A stretch of DNA of 13,867 nt from positions 1-13,867 of the forward strand of contig CALHQJ010000054.1 of NCBI GenBank assembly GCA_938036545.1. Direction: 5' to 3'. Source of the DNA: an uncultured Clostridium sp. GTDB taxonomy: Bacteria > Bacillota > Clostridia > Lachnospirales > Lachnospiraceae. This document shows, piece after piece, positions 6,182 through 13,105 of the stretch. A program made the translations under genes and the position numbers. Numbering within the stretch: the stretch's first letter is position 1; every line of letters starts with the position of its first letter. Below the pieces are notes generated by a model. That model was given only the letters and a program-made list of their open reading frames with translations, was not told the origin of the DNA and searched no databases.

Positions 6182-6194
6182 GAAAGATGGTGAA

Positions 6195-6584
6195 ATGATG
6201 CTTTGGAAAATCGACTTTAGCAGTGACGAAGCGCTGTATCTGCAGCTTTGCAATCAAATTATTATGGATATTGCAGCCGATACTCTGAGAGACGGCGATT
6301 CGCTGCCGTCAGTCCGCCAGCTGGCAGATAATATTGGAATTAATATGCATACCGTAAATAAGGCGTATACGGTATTAAAACAGGAAGGATTTGTTAAGCT
6401 GGATAGAAGAAGGGGCGCATTTGTCTGTCTGGATATGGATAAGATGCAGGCATTGGAGGAGATGCGCCAGGATTTGGAAGTGGTTTTGGCCAGAGGCATT
6501 TGCCGGAACGTCAGCAGGGAGGAAGCCCACAAACTGCTGGATCAGGTATTTGACACTTATGCAAAGAATGAGAGAGACATTTAG
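6195..6584 (+). CDS. GntR-family transcriptional regulator, YtrA type
   Basis: A 129-residue protein beginning at ATG 6195; a second ATG follows directly (6198) and is equally possible, as the ribosome site is weak (GATGGTG). The winged HTH occupies about 10-78: EALYLQLCNQII, DGDSLPSVRQLADNIGINMH (33-52), TVNKAYTVLKQEGFV and the wing RRRGAFV. A short helical C-terminus (82-125) takes the place of a large ligand domain, the layout of the YtrA subfamily. YtrA regulators usually repress their own operon, often with ABC transporters. Here the neighbour 37 bases downstream is mcsA, and the gene takes the place of ctsR. It probably controls the mcsA-mcsB-clpC genes. That role is inferred from position. 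Confidence 0.88.
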   Translation: MMLWKIDFSSDEALYLQLCNQIIMDIAADTLRDGDSLPSVRQLADNIGINMHTVNKAYTVLKQEGFVKLDRRRGAFVCLDMDKMQALEEMRQDLEVVLARGICRNVSREEAHKLLDQVFDTYAKNERDI

Positions 6585-6621
6585 CTGTCTGCAAAGGGAC
6601 GTCTTTTAAGGAGGATAGGCT

Positions 6622-7191
6622 ATGCTGTGTGAAAGATGCAGGATTCGCGAGGCGAACATTAAGTATACAGAAATCATAAACGGAGTAAAAAATGAGCATA
6701 ATCTTTGCAGCCAGTGTGCGAAGGAGATGGATTTTACCGGATACTCTGCCATTTTTGACGGAGAGTTTCCTCTGGGAAAACTGTTGTCCGGTCTTTTGGG
6801 CATTGATGATGAAGAGGATGAGCAGGAAGACAAGATGTCCCAGGTGGTATGCCCTACCTGTGGTACCAGCTATGAGGAATTTGTAAATAACAGCCGGTTT
6901 GGCTGTATGGACTGCTACAGCGTTTTTGATTTGCTGATGAGCGACAATATTAAAAAACTTCAGGGCGGAGACGCCCATGTAGGAAAGCAGCCCAGATTTC
7001 AGAAGATTCATCCGGTTTCCCAGATTTTAGGGGGAGAGGAAGAACAGCCAGAGACAAAGTCTGTAAAAGAGCGGATTGAGATTTTAAAGGCCCGCCTTGC
7101 AGGGGCCATTTCCAATGAAGAGTACGAGCTTGCAGCTCAGTATCGGGATCAGATTAAGGAACTTCAAAAGGGGGAAAATGAACATGCTTAG
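6622..7191 (+). CDS. mcsA: McsA, zinc-binding activator of the arginine kinase McsB
   Basis: A 189-residue protein from ATG 6622, with AAGGAGG (6608-6614) 7 bases upstream. Four CxxC zinc motifs are seen: 3-6, 29-32, 77-80 and 95-98, in two pairs. A UVR-type helical hairpin (about 148-183, SVKERIEILKARL and EYELAAQYRDQIKEL) ends the protein. Length and layout match McsA. In Bacillus and Staphylococcus, McsA binds and activates McsB and helps deliver substrates to ClpC, and it responds to heat, heavy metals and oxidation. The 3' end overlaps the mcsB start, so translation is coupled. Nothing odd seen. Confidence 0.93.
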   Translation: MLCERCRIREANIKYTEIINGVKNEHNLCSQCAKEMDFTGYSAIFDGEFPLGKLLSGLLGIDDEEDEQEDKMSQVVCPTCGTSYEEFVNNSRFGCMDCYSVFDLLMSDNIKKLQGGDAHVGKQPRFQKIHPVSQILGGEEEQPETKSVKERIEILKARLAGAISNEEYELAAQYRDQIKELQKGENEHA

Positions 7192-8227
7192 ATGGTTTGA
7201 AAAATCAGAAACATCTTCCGGCAATGTGGTATACAGCCGGGTACGGCTGGCCAGAAACCTGGATGCATACCGATTCCCTCAGGCTCTTTCCGATACGGAA
7301 GGAAAAGAAGTGGTAAAACGCCTGCAGACTGGTTTGAAGGATTTGCCGGCTGACGATGGACGTGGTTATGAGTACGCTTCTTTAGAAGAATTAAAAGAAC
7401 TGGATCGGATGGCCTTAAGGGAGAGGCGGATTTTGAATTCCGGTACAGTGGCTAAAAAAAGCCCTACCGGAATCATTCTGTCAGAAGATGAAAGTACCAG
7501 TTTTATTTTAAATGGAGATGATCACATTCGTCTGCAGATTATGTCTCCAGGTCTTCATTTAGATGAATTGTGGCAGAGGGCAGACCGTCTGGATGATTAT
7601 GTAAATACCAGATTTTCCTATGCCTATGATGAAAAATATGGGTATCTGACCTCTTATCCGACCAATGTTGGGACAGGTCTTCGGGCTTCAGCGGTGCTTC
7701 ATTTGCCTACCCTTTCTATGGGAAAGAAGTTTCAGAATCTGCTGGCGGAAATGAGCCGGTTTGGAGTCAGCATCCGAGGCGTATATGGAGAAGGAAGCGA
7801 CAATTACGGCGCTCTTTACGAGATTGCCAATCAAAAGACCCTGGGGCAAAGTGAAAAAGAAATTGTAGAATTGGTTACGAAAATTGCCAGACAGCTGGAC
7901 AGCCAGGAGAAAAAGGTGCGGAAGCTGGCTTTAGAAAACCATCCGTTAGAGAGAGAAGACGAGGCCTATAAATCTTATGGCGTCCTGAAATTCGCCAGAC
8001 GGCTGACCAGGAAAGATGCCATGATATTTTTATCTCAGTTAATGTCTGGTATATCAGATGGTCTTCTTCGTACGGAAGAGCCATGTTCCATTTACAGGCT
8101 GATGTTGGGAATCCAGACAGCAAATTTACAGAAACTGTCCAGCCGCCCCTTAAGCCAGGAAGAATTGGATATTGCCAGGGCGGCGTATCTTAGGACAGAG
8201 CTTCCAAGGCTTCGGGACGAAGCTTAA
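7184..8227 (+). CDS. mcsB: McsB-type protein arginine kinase
   Basis: A 347-residue protein of the phosphagen-kinase fold. I start it at ATG 7184 because AAGGGGG (7168-7174) is 9 bases upstream; ATG 7178 is the alternative. The N-terminal nucleotide-binding motif YSRVRLARN (17-25), PTNVGTGLRAS (159-169) and GVYGEGSDNYGALYEIANQ (199-217) match McsB. The family phosphorylates arginines on unfolded proteins, marking them for ClpC-ClpP. Two motifs differ from the Bacillus consensus as I know it: NEEDH is NGDDH (110-114), and the reactive cysteine of ACPTNVGTG is tyrosine (SYPTNVGTG, Y158). The arginine-binding part downstream is present, and no frameshift is seen. The gene overlaps mcsA and lies 30 bases before clpC. 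Kinase activity is likely but not certain. Confidence 0.92.
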   Translation: MLRWFEKSETSSGNVVYSRVRLARNLDAYRFPQALSDTEGKEVVKRLQTGLKDLPADDGRGYEYASLEELKELDRMALRERRILNSGTVAKKSPTGIILSEDESTSFILNGDDHIRLQIMSPGLHLDELWQRADRLDDYVNTRFSYAYDEKYGYLTSYPTNVGTGLRASAVLHLPTLSMGKKFQNLLAEMSRFGVSIRGVYGEGSDNYGALYEIANQKTLGQSEKEIVELVTKIARQLDSQEKKVRKLALENHPLEREDEAYKSYGVLKFARRLTRKDAMIFLSQLMSGISDGLLRTEEPCSIYRLMLGIQTANLQKLSSRPLSQEELDIARAAYLRTELPRLRDEA

Positions 8228-8257
8228 ACAAATTACCAGATTTTAGGAGGACACAAT

Positions 8258-10720
8258 ATGATAGATAGATTTACTGCTAAGGCCAAAGAAGCGATCGGCC
8301 TGGCTGTAGATGCGGCCGAAGAACTGGGACGCAGTTACGTAGGAACGGAACACCTGCTTTTAGGTCTGTTGAGAGAAGGAAGTGGGGTAGCGGCCAGGGT
8401 ACTGGCAGAAAACGGTGTAGAAGAAAAAAAGATTTTAAGCCTGATCAGCCAGTTGATTTCACCAGATAATACCATTGGTCTTGCAGAGCAGGAAAATTAT
8501 ACTCCCAGCGCCCGCAGAGTGATTGAAAACAGCTATCGGGAAGCAATCCGGTTTAAAGCGCCATTAATTGGCACAGAGCACCTGCTTTTGGCTATGATTC
8601 GGGAAGGAGACTGTGTAGCAGCCCGTCTGTTAAACACCATGGGAATCAGCGTCCAGAAAATTAACGTGGATCTGCTGGTGGCCATGGGAGAAGATGCCCC
8701 CTCTTCTGCCAGAGAAGAAGCTATGGGTGGAAGAGATGCCAGAGGCAGACAGGAAACGCCTACATTAGACGAATACAGCAGAGATTTGACGGCTCTGGCA
8801 AAAGAAGGAAAGCTGGATCCGGTCATTGGCCGGCAGACAGAGATGCAGAGGGTTGTTCAGATTTTGAGCCGCCGCACCAAAAATAATCCGTGTTTAATCG
8901 GAGAACCTGGAGTAGGAAAAACTGCGGTTGTAGAAGGACTGGCTCAACTGATTGCATCCGGTGATGTGCCGGATACCATTGCAGACAAGCGGGTTATGAC
9001 TCTGGACCTTTCCGGTATGGTAGCTGGTTCCAAATACCGCGGAGAGTTTGAAGAGAGAATAAAGAATGTGATTTCAGAAGTTACTCAGGACGGCGGCGTA
9101 CTGCTGTTTATTGATGAGATCCATACCATTATCGGAGCAGGAGGCGCAGAAGGCGCTTTGGACGCATCCAACATTTTAAAACCGTCCCTGGCCAGAGGCG
9201 AGCTTCAGCTGATTGGCGCAACTACAGTAGAAGAGTACCGCAAATACATTGAGAAGGATTCTGCTTTAGAACGGAGATTCCAGCCGGTTACGGTGGAAGA
9301 ACCGACTGAGACAGAGGCGGTTGAAATCTTAAAAGGCTTAAAAGGCCGTTACGAAGAACACCATAAGGTAACCATTACGGATGAGGCTTTGGAATCTGCC
9401 GTAAAGCTGTCTGCCCGTTATATTAATGATCGGTTTTTGCCGGATAAGGCCATTGACTTAATTGACGAGGCTTCTTCAAAGGTGCGCCTGGCCGGCTTCG
9501 CAGAACCGACGGAGATTAAAGAACTGGAGGAAGACATTGCTGCCTTGGAAAAGCAAAAAGAAAATGCTATCCGTACAGAGGCTTATGAAAAGGCCGGCGA
9601 TATTAAAAAGAAGCAGGAAAAGAAACGGGAAAAAATTGAAAAAATCCGCGCAAAGTGGGAAAAAGAGCGAAACAGCCGTCCAAGGATTGTAGATGAAAAT
9701 GAAATTGCAGACGTAGTTGCCGGATGGACCAAGATACCGGTGCGAAAGCTGGAAGAGGAAGAGTCAGAGCGATTAAAGAAGCTGGAAGCTATTCTTCATG
9801 AACGGGTTGTAGGTCAGGAAGAGGCAGTGAGAGCTGTTTCTAAGGCAATTCGAAGAGGCAGGGTAGGCTTAAAAGATCCCAAGCGCCCCATTGGTTCTTT
9901 CCTGTTTTTAGGGCCCACCGGAGTAGGAAAGACAGAGCTTTGCAAGGCTCTGGCAGAGGCCATGTTCGGCACGGAAAACGCGCTGATCCGAGTAGACATG
10001 TCAGAGTATATGGAAAAACACAGTGTTTCTAAAATGATTGGTTCTCCGCCAGGCTATGTAGGCTATGAGGAAGGCGGTCAGCTGAGTGAAAAAGTCCGCA
10101 GAAATCCGTATTCCGTAATTTTGTTTGACGAGGTGGAAAAAGCCCATCCCGATGTATTTAATGTGCTGCTGCAGGTATTGGACGACGGCCATATTACTGA
10201 CGCTCAGGGGCGGAAAATTGATTTTAAAAATACCATTATTATCATGACCTCCAACGCAGGTGCAGAAAATATTGTCTCCCCCAAGCGTCTAGGATTTGCG
10301 TCTGCCAGTGATGAAAAGGAGAATTATACCTTTATGAAGGGCAGAGTCATGGATGAGGTTAAACGTCTGTTTAAACCAGAGTTTTTAAACCGGATTGACG
10401 ACATTATCGTATTCCACCAGTTAAATAAGGAGCATATGAAAGACATTGTATCCATTATGTTAAAGGCTGTTGAAAAACGGGCAAAAGAGCAGATGGATAT
10501 TGGACTGACCGTGACGGCTCAGGCCAAGGAACTTCTGGTAGAAAAAGGGTATGATGAGAAATACGGCGCCCGTCCTCTTAGAAGAACTATCCAGAACTTG
10601 TTAGAGGATAAATTGGCTGAGGCCGTATTAGAAGGAAGCGTAAAAGTAGGAGATGAGGTAGAAGTAATTCCGGAAACAGAGGGTCTTAAATTTTCTGTGA
10701 AGCTTTCTACAAACTGCTAG
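8258..10720 (+). CDS. clpC: ClpC, AAA+ unfoldase of the ClpCP protease
   Basis: An 820-residue protein, the normal ClpC length, from ATG 8258 after TAGGAGG. The N-domain has two Clp repeats (about 1-70 and 78-145, each with GTEHLL). The first AAA+ module carries Walker A GEPGVGKT (215-222) and Walker B LLFIDE (282-287). The middle region (about 420-465) holds a UVR-like coiled coil, the ClpC-type M-domain that binds adaptors such as McsA/McsB and MecA. The second AAA+ module has GPTGVGKT (552-559) and VILFDE (620-625). The ClpP-docking loop is RLGF (677-680). The C-terminal D2 small domain is complete. ClpC threads phospho-arginine-marked or adaptor-bound proteins into ClpP. It is the last gene of the gntR-mcsA-mcsB-clpC set; clpP is not in the window. 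Confidence 0.97.
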   Translation: MIDRFTAKAKEAIGLAVDAAEELGRSYVGTEHLLLGLLREGSGVAARVLAENGVEEKKILSLISQLISPDNTIGLAEQENYTPSARRVIENSYREAIRFKAPLIGTEHLLLAMIREGDCVAARLLNTMGISVQKINVDLLVAMGEDAPSSAREEAMGGRDARGRQETPTLDEYSRDLTALAKEGKLDPVIGRQTEMQRVVQILSRRTKNNPCLIGEPGVGKTAVVEGLAQLIASGDVPDTIADKRVMTLDLSGMVAGSKYRGEFEERIKNVISEVTQDGGVLLFIDEIHTIIGAGGAEGALDASNILKPSLARGELQLIGATTVEEYRKYIEKDSALERRFQPVTVEEPTETEAVEILKGLKGRYEEHHKVTITDEALESAVKLSARYINDRFLPDKAIDLIDEASSKVRLAGFAEPTEIKELEEDIAALEKQKENAIRTEAYEKAGDIKKKQEKKREKIEKIRAKWEKERNSRPRIVDENEIADVVAGWTKIPVRKLEEEESERLKKLEAILHERVVGQEEAVRAVSKAIRRGRVGLKDPKRPIGSFLFLGPTGVGKTELCKALAEAMFGTENALIRVDMSEYMEKHSVSKMIGSPPGYVGYEEGGQLSEKVRRNPYSVILFDEVEKAHPDVFNVLLQVLDDGHITDAQGRKIDFKNTIIIMTSNAGAENIVSPKRLGFASASDEKENYTFMKGRVMDEVKRLFKPEFLNRIDDIIVFHQLNKEHMKDIVSIMLKAVEKRAKEQMDIGLTVTAQAKELLVEKGYDEKYGARPLRRTIQNLLEDKLAEAVLEGSVKVGDEVEVIPETEGLKFSVKLSTNC

Positions 10721-10737
10721 ATATTTTAACGAAAAAA

Positions 10738-10746
10738 TGATATAAT
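10738..10746 (+). promoter_or_regulatory. Extended -10 promoter of the small conserved-looking gene
   Basis: TGATATAAT at 10738-10746 is an extended -10 (TG-N-TATAAT). There is no recognisable -35, which extended -10 promoters can do without. Predicted start is near 10753. I see no terminator between clpC and this point, so read-through from clpC is possible. Confidence 0.6.
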
Positions 10747-10787
10747 GTCCATGACATTTATAGTAAAAATACCAGGAGGATAAGGAA

Positions 10788-11198
10788 ATGCCAGCAAGTG
10801 AATTAATCCGCAGCGAGGCTGACGGAAGCATTAGTTTTGGAGATTATAAGCTGTCTGCCAAGGCAAAATTAGATAATTTTGAGCACCAGGGAGATTTATA
10901 TAAGGTAAAGACCTTTTATGAGATAACCAAGCTGGAGAAAAACGGTATGTTCGTTTACGAATCTGTACCTGGAACGGCTGTAGAAAAGCTCCATGTGACC
11001 GATCACGGATGCACCTGCATTGTGAAGGGGGATAAGGATGCCCAGCTGACCATTCAGTTGGAAGATGATACCGTTTACGAGGTATATGTAGACGACGTTT
11101 CAGTAGGTGGAATGAAGACTAACATGAGCGGCAAGCTGGTAGTCAGCGTAGAGCTTGGCGAAGGCGTAGCTGCAGAGATTCGGGTGGAGAAGAGATAA
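10788..11198 (+). CDS. Hypothetical protein, 136 residues, between clpC and radA
   Basis: ATG 10788 follows AGGAGG (10774-10779) by 8 bases, and the stop is 4 bases before the radA start, so it is surely expressed and shares a transcript with radA. No signal peptide or membrane helix is seen. The composition suggests an all-beta fold: alternating short strands and turns such as GSISFGDYKL, NGMFVYESVPGTAV, QLTIQLEDDTVYEVYVDDVS and a glycine-rich end, SGKLVVSVELGEGVAAEIRV. There are only two cysteines, in GCTC. I recall similar small proteins in Lachnospiraceae genomes without an assigned function, but cannot confirm this. No catalytic motif is visible. A beta-sandwich binding or structural protein is the safest description. 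Confidence 0.85.
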   Translation: MPASELIRSEADGSISFGDYKLSAKAKLDNFEHQGDLYKVKTFYEITKLEKNGMFVYESVPGTAVEKLHVTDHGCTCIVKGDKDAQLTIQLEDDTVYEVYVDDVSVGGMKTNMSGKLVVSVELGEGVAAEIRVEKR

Positions 11199-11202
11199 AT
11201 TT

Positions 11203-12609
11203 ATGGCAAAAGCGAAAATGACTGCATTTTTCTGCAAGGAATGTGGGTATGAGTCTGCAAAATGGATGGGACAGTGCCCAGGCTGCAGAGAGTGGAATAC
11301 ATTCGTAGAAGAGCCGGTTGAAAAGAAGGAGCCGCGGGGCCTTGGCCTTGCGGCTTCCCGCAATTTAGGAGGACTGGGCGGCCGGCAGAAAAACAGAGAC
11401 GGAGAATCGGTTCGTCCCTCTCTGTTATCCGAAATCCCCATTGAAGAAAAGGATAGGATTTCTACCGGCTTTCCAGAGTTGGACAGAGTGCTGGGAGACG
11501 GTATTGTAAGTGGTTCCCTGGTACTGGTAGGCGGTGATCCTGGTATCGGAAAGTCTACCCTTTTGCTCCAGGTCTGCCGCAACCTTGCCAATAATGGAAA
11601 AAAGGTGCTGTACATTTCAGGAGAAGAATCTTTAAAGCAGATTAAGTTAAGGGCTAACCGGATTGGTTCTGTGACAGGGGAACTGCGGTTTTTGTGCGAG
11701 ACCAATCTGGAACAGATAGAAGGAGTGATTGGCCAGGAAGAGCCGGAAATCGTAATTATTGATTCTATTCAGACTATGTTTCGGGAGGAAATCACATCGG
11801 CACCTGGAAGCGTCAGCCAGGTCAGGGAGTCTACGGCGCTGCTGATGCAGATTGCCAAAGGTCTTGGAATTACGATTTTTATTGTGGGCCACGTAACAAA
11901 AGAAGGAGTAGTGGCAGGTCCCAGGGTACTGGAGCATATGGTGGATACAGTTCTTTATTTTGAAGGGGATCGCCATGCGTCGTATCGGATTCTTCGGGGA
12001 GTGAAAAACCGTTTTGGCTCTACCAATGAGATTGGTGTTTTTGAAATGAGGGAAGACGGACTGGCAGAAGTGGAAAATCCGTCGGAATACATGCTTTCGG
12101 GACGGCCTCAGGACGCTTCCGGAGCGGTGGTAGCCTGTCTTGTGGAAGGAACCAGGCCGATCCTGTTAGAGGTACAGGCTCTGGTTACGGAGACCAGTTT
12201 TGGAATGCCCAGGAGAACCGCTGCGGGTACGGATTATAACCGGGTTAATCTGTTGATGGCAGTTCTGGAAAAACGGTGTCACTATGATTTAGCCAGATTT
12301 GACGCCTATGTGAATATTGCCGGAGGCATGAAGATGAATGAACCGGCTCTGGATTTGGCTATTGTAATGGCTTTGATTTCCAGCTACAAGGACAGACCGG
12401 TAGACCCTGGTATTATTTTGTTTGGCGAAGTGGGGCTGTCCGGCGAAGTCCGCGCCGTATCCATGGCAGAGCAGAGAGTGGCAGAAGCCATTAAACTGGG
12501 ATTTACTGCCTGCATTTTGCCAAAGATTTGTCTGGATAAGATGAAGCCTACGGATAAGATCCGCCTCATAGGGGTCAGCAATGTAAAAGAAGCTATCGGG
12601 CTGCTGTAA
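11203..12609 (+). CDS. radA: RadA (Sms), branch-migration ATPase in DNA repair
   Basis: A 468-residue protein of normal RadA length. The N-terminal C4 zinc finger is complete (C11, C14, C25, C28, in CKECG and CPGC). The RecA-like ATPase has Walker A GDPGIGKST (111-119), Walker B VIIDS (184-188) and the RadA-specific KNRFG (268-272). The C-terminal Lon-protease-like domain (about 290-468) is the non-proteolytic scaffold found in RadA. The protein drives branch migration during recombinational repair and transformation. The start at ATG 11203 has only a weak ribosome site (GGTGGAG near 11183-11189), so translation may depend on the gene ending 4 bases upstream. A strong terminator follows. radA next to the clpC operon is common in Firmicutes. 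Confidence 0.97.
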   Translation: MAKAKMTAFFCKECGYESAKWMGQCPGCREWNTFVEEPVEKKEPRGLGLAASRNLGGLGGRQKNRDGESVRPSLLSEIPIEEKDRISTGFPELDRVLGDGIVSGSLVLVGGDPGIGKSTLLLQVCRNLANNGKKVLYISGEESLKQIKLRANRIGSVTGELRFLCETNLEQIEGVIGQEEPEIVIIDSIQTMFREEITSAPGSVSQVRESTALLMQIAKGLGITIFIVGHVTKEGVVAGPRVLEHMVDTVLYFEGDRHASYRILRGVKNRFGSTNEIGVFEMREDGLAEVENPSEYMLSGRPQDASGAVVACLVEGTRPILLEVQALVTETSFGMPRRTAAGTDYNRVNLLMAVLEKRCHYDLARFDAYVNIAGGMKMNEPALDLAIVMALISSYKDRPVDPGIILFGEVGLSGEVRAVSMAEQRVAEAIKLGFTACILPKICLDKMKPTDKIRLIGVSNVKEAIGLL

Positions 12610-12648
12610 TGCTGTAAAAAGAAGCAAGATAAAGAATAAGCTCTATAG

Positions 12649-12683
12649 GGCACATCATCAGAAATGGTGATGTGCCTGTTTTT
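12649..12683 (+). terminator. Intrinsic terminator of radA
   Basis: GGCACATCATCA (12649-12660), loop GAAA, TGGTGATGTGCC (12665-12676): a 12-bp stem with one G-U pair, followed by TGTTTTT. It lies 40 bases after the radA stop. Confidence 0.93.
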
Positions 12684-12700
12684 GCAATCCGATATAAAAT

Positions 12701-12738
12701 GAAAAAACCCTGAAGCTTCGGCACTTCAAGGTTTTTTC
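12701..12738. terminator. Bidirectional terminator between radA and tRNA-Trp
   Basis: GAAAAAACC-C-TGAAG (12701-12715) pairs with CTTCA-A-GGTTTTTTC (12724-12738), with one C-A mismatch and an 8-base loop. The T6 on the right serves rightward transcription and the A6 on the left serves the leftward tRNA transcript, which would otherwise run into radA. Confidence 0.88.
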
Positions 12739-12775
12739 ACACTTTTTCACACTTATAATTTCTTTCCAAAGGAAA

Positions 12776-12846
12776 CAGGGGAAGAGGGGCTCGAACCCCC
12801 ATCTACGGTTTTGGAGACCGCTGCTCTACCATTGAACTATTCCCCT
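12776..12846 (-). tRNA. tRNA-Trp (anticodon CCA)
   Basis: The minus strand folds as a 71-nt cloverleaf. The acceptor stem is AGGGGAA with TTCCCCT and discriminator G. The D arm is GTTC-GAGC. The anticodon arm is GCGGT-CTCCAAA-ACCGT with anticodon CCA. The T arm contains TTCGAGC. No CCA end is encoded (TTT follows), so it is added after transcription. CCA reads UGG, hence tryptophan. It has its own promoter and terminator. Confidence 0.96.
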
Positions 12847-12881
12847 TTGCATCTTCAAGGCTGTTTGCCTCGTGCTCCATT

Positions 12882-12910
12882 ATAATAGCACAAACCCCTG
12901 TGGATGTCAA
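12882..12910 (-). promoter_or_regulatory. Promoter of tRNA-Trp
   Basis: On the minus strand TTGACA (12905-12910) is followed after 17 bases by TATTAT (12882-12887), with TG-C just before it (extended -10). Predicted start is near 12875, giving a leader of about 30 nt before the mature tRNA. Confidence 0.85.
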
Positions 12911-12916
12911 CGATTA

Positions 12917-12946
12917 TTTTTCAATTTTTTTAAAAAATTTGAAAAA
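12917..12946. repeat. AT-rich inverted repeat between divergent promoters
   Basis: TTTTTCAATTTTTT (12917-12930) and AAAAAATTTGAAAAA (12932-12946) are inverted copies with a single-base bulge. It lies just upstream of the tRNA -35. To its right, as far as 13043, the sequence is AT-rich, with three TATACA copies and no gene. It could act as an UP-like element or a bent DNA segment; no firm role. Confidence 0.4.
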
Positions 12947-13043
12947 TTGTGTAGAAAAGGCAAAATTGTTTTAATAAATGTGAAAAATATACAAATTGAA
13001 GAGTTATATACAAATGAAAATATACATATTATCCAATTTCGCC

Positions 13044-13072
13044 TTGAAAAGAAATAATCTATTTGCTATAAT
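13044..13072 (+). promoter_or_regulatory. Promoter of the phosphofructokinase gene
   Basis: TTGAAA (13044-13049), 17 bases, TATAAT (13067-13072), with TG-C before the -10. Predicted start is near 13079, about 27 bases before the ATG. Confidence 0.88.
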
Positions 13073-13105
13073 AAATCAAAAGCATGAAAACAGGGGGATT
13101 TTACT

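Noticed and set aside
12987..13029. Three ATATACA-type repeats before the phosphofructokinase promoter.
   Set aside because: Spacing is irregular (19 and 14 bases) in very AT-rich DNA, so chance is likely. No iteron or CRISPR-like regularity is seen.
12872..13057. A 61-codon open frame on the + strand.
   Set aside because: It overlaps the tRNA-Trp promoter, an AT-rich palindrome and part of the phosphofructokinase promoter, has no ribosome site and has low-complexity composition.
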